A DNA stretch of 64,000 nucleotides from Cognatiyoonia sp965661665 (GTDB lineage: Bacteria; Pseudomonadota; Alphaproteobacteria; Rhodobacterales; Rhodobacteraceae): the NCBI RefSeq assembly GCF_965661665.1, contig NZ_CBFIEO010000003.1:62001-126000 (forward strand). The letters are read 5' to 3'. The notes beneath the pieces are model-generated. The model made no database searches and was not told the origin of the DNA. It saw nothing but the letters and a program-made list of their open reading frames with translations. Position 1 is the first letter of the stretch. Every line of letters starts with the position of its first letter. Of the stretch, positions 60,242 to 64,000 are shown piece by piece. The position numbers and the translations under genes were made by a program.

Positions 60242-60456
60242 GAGTGCCATCGCCGCTTGACCACACGCCAAGCCCCGCCGCGAACGGCAAAGGCATCAAT
60301 ACCAGCCCGTCAGTAATCGCTTTATTCACAAGGACCCGTTCGTGATGGCAGTGCATCAACGAAGGGTCTGGCCCAGCGTGCAGCCGCCCGTTTCAATCGC
60401 GAAACGGTCTACTAGACCAATGGTAAACGTCTCTTTGGAGGACCATGACGGTGCCC

Positions 60457-60858
60457 TTAGGCCCCAACGTCTGGTGAGGGCACAATCTGCACGCCCGCGA
60501 TGCGCCAGCCATCGGCCGTATGGATCATCTGATATTCCAGCACGTGGATGCCGCCCGTCATGTCACGCAGCATCAAACGCTGGATTTGTACCATGCCGCG
60601 GTCTTGAAGTTCCAGAAAGCGAACGTCGCGGTTACTCCACACCATTGGGTAGCCGCGCTGCACCATCATGCCAAAGTTCTGCGGGTTGCCGAACATGCCT
60701 TGAATATTCGGCGCGGCATATTGGAACGCATTTTCAATGTCGCGGTCATTGAAAGCCTGCAATTGGCTGCCAATCACATCCTCAATCGCCGCTTCCGACT
60801 GCGCGAAAGCGGAGGAGGCCATCATCACCAAGCCGATGATAAGTCCAAAGAATTTCAT
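60457..60858 (-). CDS. DUF4864 domain-containing secreted protein
   Basis: A 133-residue protein with a cleavable signal peptide (MKFFGLIIGLVMMASSAFA, cut near residue 19). The rest has a SnoaL/NTF2-like pattern: IEDVIGSQLQAFNDRDIENAFQYAAPNIQGMFG ... FGMMVQRGYPMVWSNRDVRFLEL ... LEYQMIHTADGWRIAGVQIVP. This matches DUF4864, a periplasmic family of unknown function. It is monocistronic, 81 bases after lysS on the same strand. Confidence 0.85.
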   Translation of the reverse strand: MKFFGLIIGLVMMASSAFAQSEAAIEDVIGSQLQAFNDRDIENAFQYAAPNIQGMFGNPQNFGMMVQRGYPMVWSNRDVRFLELQDRGMVQIQRLMLRDMTGGIHVLEYQMIHTADGWRIAGVQIVPSPDVGA

Positions 60859-60939
60859 TGCCGTCTCCCCGTTTGTTATTCCCTCGTGCTCTTCATACGC
60901 AGGAAAGACCCAAATGGTTTGACTTTTATTATCCTAAGG

Positions 60940-62511
60940 TCAAGCGGCGGAGAGGCGACCTTCGATCAATGCGATCGTTTCGTCGATCCCGTAGAGCGCG
61001 ATGAAGCCGCCGAAACGCGGGCCTTGTGATGCCCCAAGCAGCACCTCATAGAGCGCAGTAAACCATGCGCGGAGGGGGTCGAACTCATGCTCTTTACCAA
61101 CGGCGAAGACCATTGATTGCAGCTCTTCCGCATCAAGACAGCCATCCCATGATTTGAGGCGCGTGACCAAGTCCTCCATTGCCGCGCGTTCCTGATCGGT
61201 TGGCGCACGGAAGACCTTTGTCGGTTTCACGAAGTCGTTGTAGTAGCGCACAGCGAAACCAGCGGCCTGATCCATCTGCGGGTTCTTTTCAGCCGATGCC
61301 TCGGGCGCGTAACGCTGGATAAAGCCCCAAAGCGTATCCTTGACTTCCGCGCCGGAAACGGATGCCAGATTGAGCAGCATGGCAAACGGCACGACCATAT
61401 CGGACGCAGGCACATTTTGCCCGTGGATGTGAAAGACAGGATTGTTCATCCGGGCCGCCTCATCCTGATCAGCATAGGCGCGCAGCTGTTGATGGTATTC
61501 GTCCACGGCCTTTGGGATTACATCGAAATGCATCCGCTTTGCCGTCTTTGGCTTCTGATACATGAAGTACGACAAGCTTTCGGTTGACGCATAGGACAGC
61601 CATTCGTTGATAGAGATGCCATTGCCAGATGACTTCGAAATCTTTTGGCCTTTCTCATCCAAGAAAAGTTCGTAAGAGAAATGGTTCGGTTTCTTGCCGC
61701 CCAAAATCTCACAAATACGGTCATAGATCGCGGTGTTGGTCGCGTGCTCTTTGCCGTACATCTCAAAATCTACGTCGAGCGCGGCCCAGCGCGCACCAAA
61801 ATCCGGCTTCCATTGAAGTTTGACGTTGCCGCCGGTGACGGGCAGCGTCCATTCCTTGCCGTCGTCATCGTCGAACGTGACAGTGTGGTTGACATTATCG
61901 ACATGCTTCATTGGCACGTAGAGTACGCGGCCCGTTTCTGGATGGATTGGTAGGAAAATCGAATAGGTTGCTGCGCGTTCTTCGCGCAGTGATTTCAGCA
62001 TCACCTTCATCACGTCATCATAACGTTCAGCGGCGCGCTTCAGCACGCCGTCGAATTGGCCAGAACGATAGAACTCGCGAGCGGAGTAGAACTCATACTC
62101 AAACCCAAATGTGTCGAGGAACCGGCGAAGCATCGCGTTATTGTGGTGGCCAAAGCTTTCGTGCGTGCCGAATGGGTCTGGCACAGACGTCAGAGGACGG
62201 TGCATATGTTCAGCCAGCATCTCTTGCTGCGGCACGTTGCTCGGTACTTTGCGCATGCCATCTAGATCGTCAGAGAAACAGATCAGTTTCGTTGGAATGT
62301 CCGAGATCACCTCAAACGCACGGCGGATCATAGTCGTGCGGAGCACCTCACCGAATGTTCCGATGTGTGGCAAACCCGAAGGCCCATAGCCGGTCTCAAA
62401 GAGAACATAGCCCTTCTCCGGCGGCGCATTTTCATAACGTTTGAGCAAAGCGCGCGCCTCTACAAAGGGCCAGGCCTTCGAATTCATCGCTGCATCGCGC
62501 AAAGTGCTCAT
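60940..62511 (-). CDS. lysS: Lysine--tRNA ligase, class I
   Basis: A 523-residue archaeal-type (class I) lysyl-tRNA synthetase, the form used by most alphaproteobacteria. SGLPHIGTFGEVLRTTMIRRA is the HIGH-like motif, KISKSSGNGISINEWL the KMSKS motif. KLICFSDDLDGMRKVPSNVPQ is family-specific. ATG 62511 is the start; the frame is open to 62589. It is divergent from the TerB-like gene. Confidence 0.95.
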   Translation of the reverse strand: MSTLRDAAMNSKAWPFVEARALLKRYENAPPEKGYVLFETGYGPSGLPHIGTFGEVLRTTMIRRAFEVISDIPTKLICFSDDLDGMRKVPSNVPQQEMLAEHMHRPLTSVPDPFGTHESFGHHNNAMLRRFLDTFGFEYEFYSAREFYRSGQFDGVLKRAAERYDDVMKVMLKSLREERAATYSIFLPIHPETGRVLYVPMKHVDNVNHTVTFDDDDGKEWTLPVTGGNVKLQWKPDFGARWAALDVDFEMYGKEHATNTAIYDRICEILGGKKPNHFSYELFLDEKGQKISKSSGNGISINEWLSYASTESLSYFMYQKPKTAKRMHFDVIPKAVDEYHQQLRAYADQDEAARMNNPVFHIHGQNVPASDMVVPFAMLLNLASVSGAEVKDTLWGFIQRYAPEASAEKNPQMDQAAGFAVRYYNDFVKPTKVFRAPTDQERAAMEDLVTRLKSWDGCLDAEELQSMVFAVGKEHEFDPLRAWFTALYEVLLGASQGPRFGGFIALYGIDETIALIEGRLSAA

Positions 62512-62621
62512 TTTGCTGTCTCTCAGATAGGATCGCGGAATGCCGCGACAGAACCCGCACTCCCTATTGCGAGGAGGCGGCAGGGTCAATAAATGTAAAA
62601 GGTGAAGATGAAGGATTGTTT

Positions 62622-63041
62622 ATGACCATTGATACGCCCCTGACGGCGCAGGACGCGCTGATTGCCCTGATGATTACGGTTTCTGCGTCAGATGAGAATA
62701 TTCGGACGGCAGAGTTGGTGAAGATCAACAACGCGGTCAACCACCTCCCGGTCTTTGCTGGCTACGACTCGGAGCGGCTTCCGAATATGTCGCAGATGCT
62801 TTTCGATCTTTTTGAGCAAGAAGACGGGCTAGAGGCATTATTTGGCCTTGTCCGTGATGCCTTACCTGATCGCCTGTATGAGACCGCCTACGCTTTGGCC
62901 TGTGATGTGGCTGCGGCGGACGGTTCAATTTACGGCCCAGAAGCGCGGATGTTGGAAGAAATCCGTTACGAACTTGACCTCGACCGCCTGCATGCCGCTG
63001 CGATCGAACGCGGCGCGCGGGCGCGGCACATGACCGTCTAG
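62622..63041 (+). CDS. TerB-family (tellurite-resistance-like) protein
   Basis: A 139-residue all-helical protein: LTAQDALIALMITVSASDENIRTAELVKINNAVNHLP ... ETAYALACDVAAADGSIYGPEARMLEEIRYELDLD. The paired acidic motifs (SASDENI, AAADGSI) are the metal-binding TerB pattern. Tellurite resistance itself is not implied; no other ter gene is near. AAGGA lies before ATG 62622. The stop overlaps the end of dacB. Confidence 0.88.
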   Translation: MTIDTPLTAQDALIALMITVSASDENIRTAELVKINNAVNHLPVFAGYDSERLPNMSQMLFDLFEQEDGLEALFGLVRDALPDRLYETAYALACDVAAADGSIYGPEARMLEEIRYELDLDRLHAAAIERGARARHMTV

Positions 63042-64000
63042 GCGTCGCCTGTTCGCGCCCAATATTGGATCAATTGCTGTTGAAGCCACCGCGCGCGGTT
63101 GGCATAGGTGAGCGCCCCGCGTGGGCGGTCATTGCCACTAAGTTTCCCTGCTTCGCGGGCCTTTAGATCAGCGGCGAAGAATGCAAATGCCAGATCCCTG
63201 CCGCCTGCAGTTCTGATATAACCAGCCAGCGAATTGACGAAGTTAAGCGTGCCCGTTTTGGCGCGAACCAAACCCTGAAAATTGGACAGGTCATCGCGGT
63301 TTTCTGTCACCATTCGGACATCCCTGAGAACGGGGTGGAGCGTTTCGAACGCTCCTTTGCTGGTCAGCACGAGCACCATTTCGGTCGCGGTGATGCGCGA
63401 CGCGTCACCAAGTCCTGAGTGATCGACAAAGCGCGGTGCGGCGCCTGACTGACGCAAACACCACTGCGACATGTTCAGGGCGGAGGTTTGCAAATTGCGG
63501 TTTTGGCCGGTTCGACGGTTCGTCGCGGTCATCCCGCACGCTTCCGCCGTGATATTGGTCGAATACCGCAGCATACTGCGCACCACGTCGCGCATGGGCA
63601 GGCTGACCAATGTTGCAAGGGTTGTGCCGGATGGGACTGCAGCGCTCAGTTTTGCGGGTTTGAGTACGATCCCTTGCGACCGCGCGAAGGTCTGGAAGAC
63701 GTCGCCGACGTACAACGCCGGCTCACGAACCGGTAGCCAGCGTGAACCGAAATCACCCAGCGCCCCTTTGGCCACAGACCAATCATCAAATGCCCCAAGG
63801 TCGCGGTATTGATATACGGGCGCGGGCCGCTCAACGACGCGCATGCGGGAGACCGTCACATCCGCACGATAGGAGGCACTGCGCGCATCCATCGTGATAT
63901 CATAGTCATCGCCGTTTTGCTTCCACTCAAAATGGACGCGGTTGAAGTTGAGATTTAAGCCAGCGACGGCGGGATTGTAACCAAGGTGGTCTTTCTGTTC
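63038..64000 (-). CDS. dacB: D-alanyl-D-alanine carboxypeptidase/endopeptidase (PBP4), partial
   Basis: The C-terminal 320 residues of a class C penicillin-binding protein; the start is beyond the window, and the frame is open to base 64000. The SxN motif is in RYSTNITAEA and the KTG motif in VRAKTGTLNFVNSLAGYIR. The SxxK serine lies outside the window. The enzyme trims or cleaves peptidoglycan cross-links in the periplasm. Confidence 0.93.
   Translation of the reverse strand, partial: EQKDHLGYNPAVAGLNLNFNRVHFEWKQNGDDYDITMDARSASYRADVTVSRMRVVERPAPVYQYRDLGAFDDWSVAKGALGDFGSRWLPVREPALYVGDVFQTFARSQGIVLKPAKLSAAVPSGTTLATLVSLPMRDVVRSMLRYSTNITAEACGMTATNRRTGQNRNLQTSALNMSQWCLRQSGAAPRFVDHSGLGDASRITATEMVLVLTSKGAFETLHPVLRDVRMVTENRDDLSNFQGLVRAKTGTLNFVNSLAGYIRTAGGRDLAFAFFAADLKAREAGKLSGNDRPRGALTYANRARWLQQQLIQYWARTGDA

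Noticed and set aside
62622..63041. Tellurite-resistance operon
   Set aside because: Only a lone TerB-fold protein is present; terC, terD and terZ-like genes are absent.
1..64000. tRNA, rRNA, CRISPR array, insertion sequence or prophage
   Set aside because: I looked through the intergenic gaps for cloverleaf-like arms, repeated spacers, transposase motifs and phage genes and saw none I could support.

Overview
The window is a 64 kb piece of an alphaproteobacterial chromosome, most likely from the Roseobacter group of the Rhodobacteraceae. The evidence is in the proteins: a class I (archaeal-type) lysyl-tRNA synthetase, the DUF1150/Hsp20 pair, DUF1127, DUF2125 and DUF2161 proteins, UbiK beside Lgt, a CIRCE-controlled groESL operon, a bifunctional sulfate adenylyltransferase/APS kinase, Hint-domain secreted proteins and a VPLPA-CTERM-like surface protein. 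The genus cannot be settled by reading alone. I saw no rRNA, tRNA, CRISPR array, insertion sequence or prophage. Nearly all genes are ordinary chromosomal genes.

Layout. 1-5.5 kb: a dead trhA gene, small envelope genes, a translationally coupled polyamine/guanidine trio (small ORF, acetylpolyamine amidohydrolase-like, agmatinase-like), arsH and a dead small gene. 5.8-14.6 kb: tdk; an overlapping operon proC-csaA-dehydrogenase; an M42 peptidase and MFS transporter; ubiK; then the overlapping lgt-midA-pgeF operon. 14.8-22 kb: an accessory-looking stretch with two broken Hint-domain genes, an Lrp/trxB divergent pair, a MarR-type regulator fused in frame to a sulfate adenylyltransferase/APS kinase, and a broken VPLPA-CTERM gene. 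22-29 kb: hsp20-DUF1150, purEK, a lipase, Nudix and DMT genes, an arginine amidinotransferase-family gene, a frameshifted YCII gene and a DUF1127 gene. 29-41 kb: groESL with CIRCE and promoter, DUF2161, ppaC, a HAD hydrolase, maoC, ribF-ycgN-threonine aldolase, prs, a TolB-like propeller and an H-type lectin. 41-46 kb: the F1-ATPase operon atpHAGDC. 46-64 kb: gloB, clpA, an ExbB/OmpA proton-stator-like pair with a very long coiled coil, DUF2125, a collapsed ycjX-ycjF remnant, truA, acs, a truncated ydcF-like gene, lysS, a TerB-like gene and the 3' part of dacB.

Two things stand out. First, eight genes are visibly dead or damaged (in-frame stops, homopolymer shifts, an internal deletion, a lost start). 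They are concentrated in membrane, secreted and envelope functions, while neighbouring core genes are intact. Most nonsense codons are one substitution from a plausible sense codon, so this looks like ongoing gene decay rather than recoding. Second, a complete EPS-type MarR winged-helix domain is joined without a stop codon to a full-length assimilatory sulfate adenylyltransferase/APS kinase. Immediately upstream is a concentric four-half-site palindrome that looks like its operator. This is the best candidate here for something not previously described.
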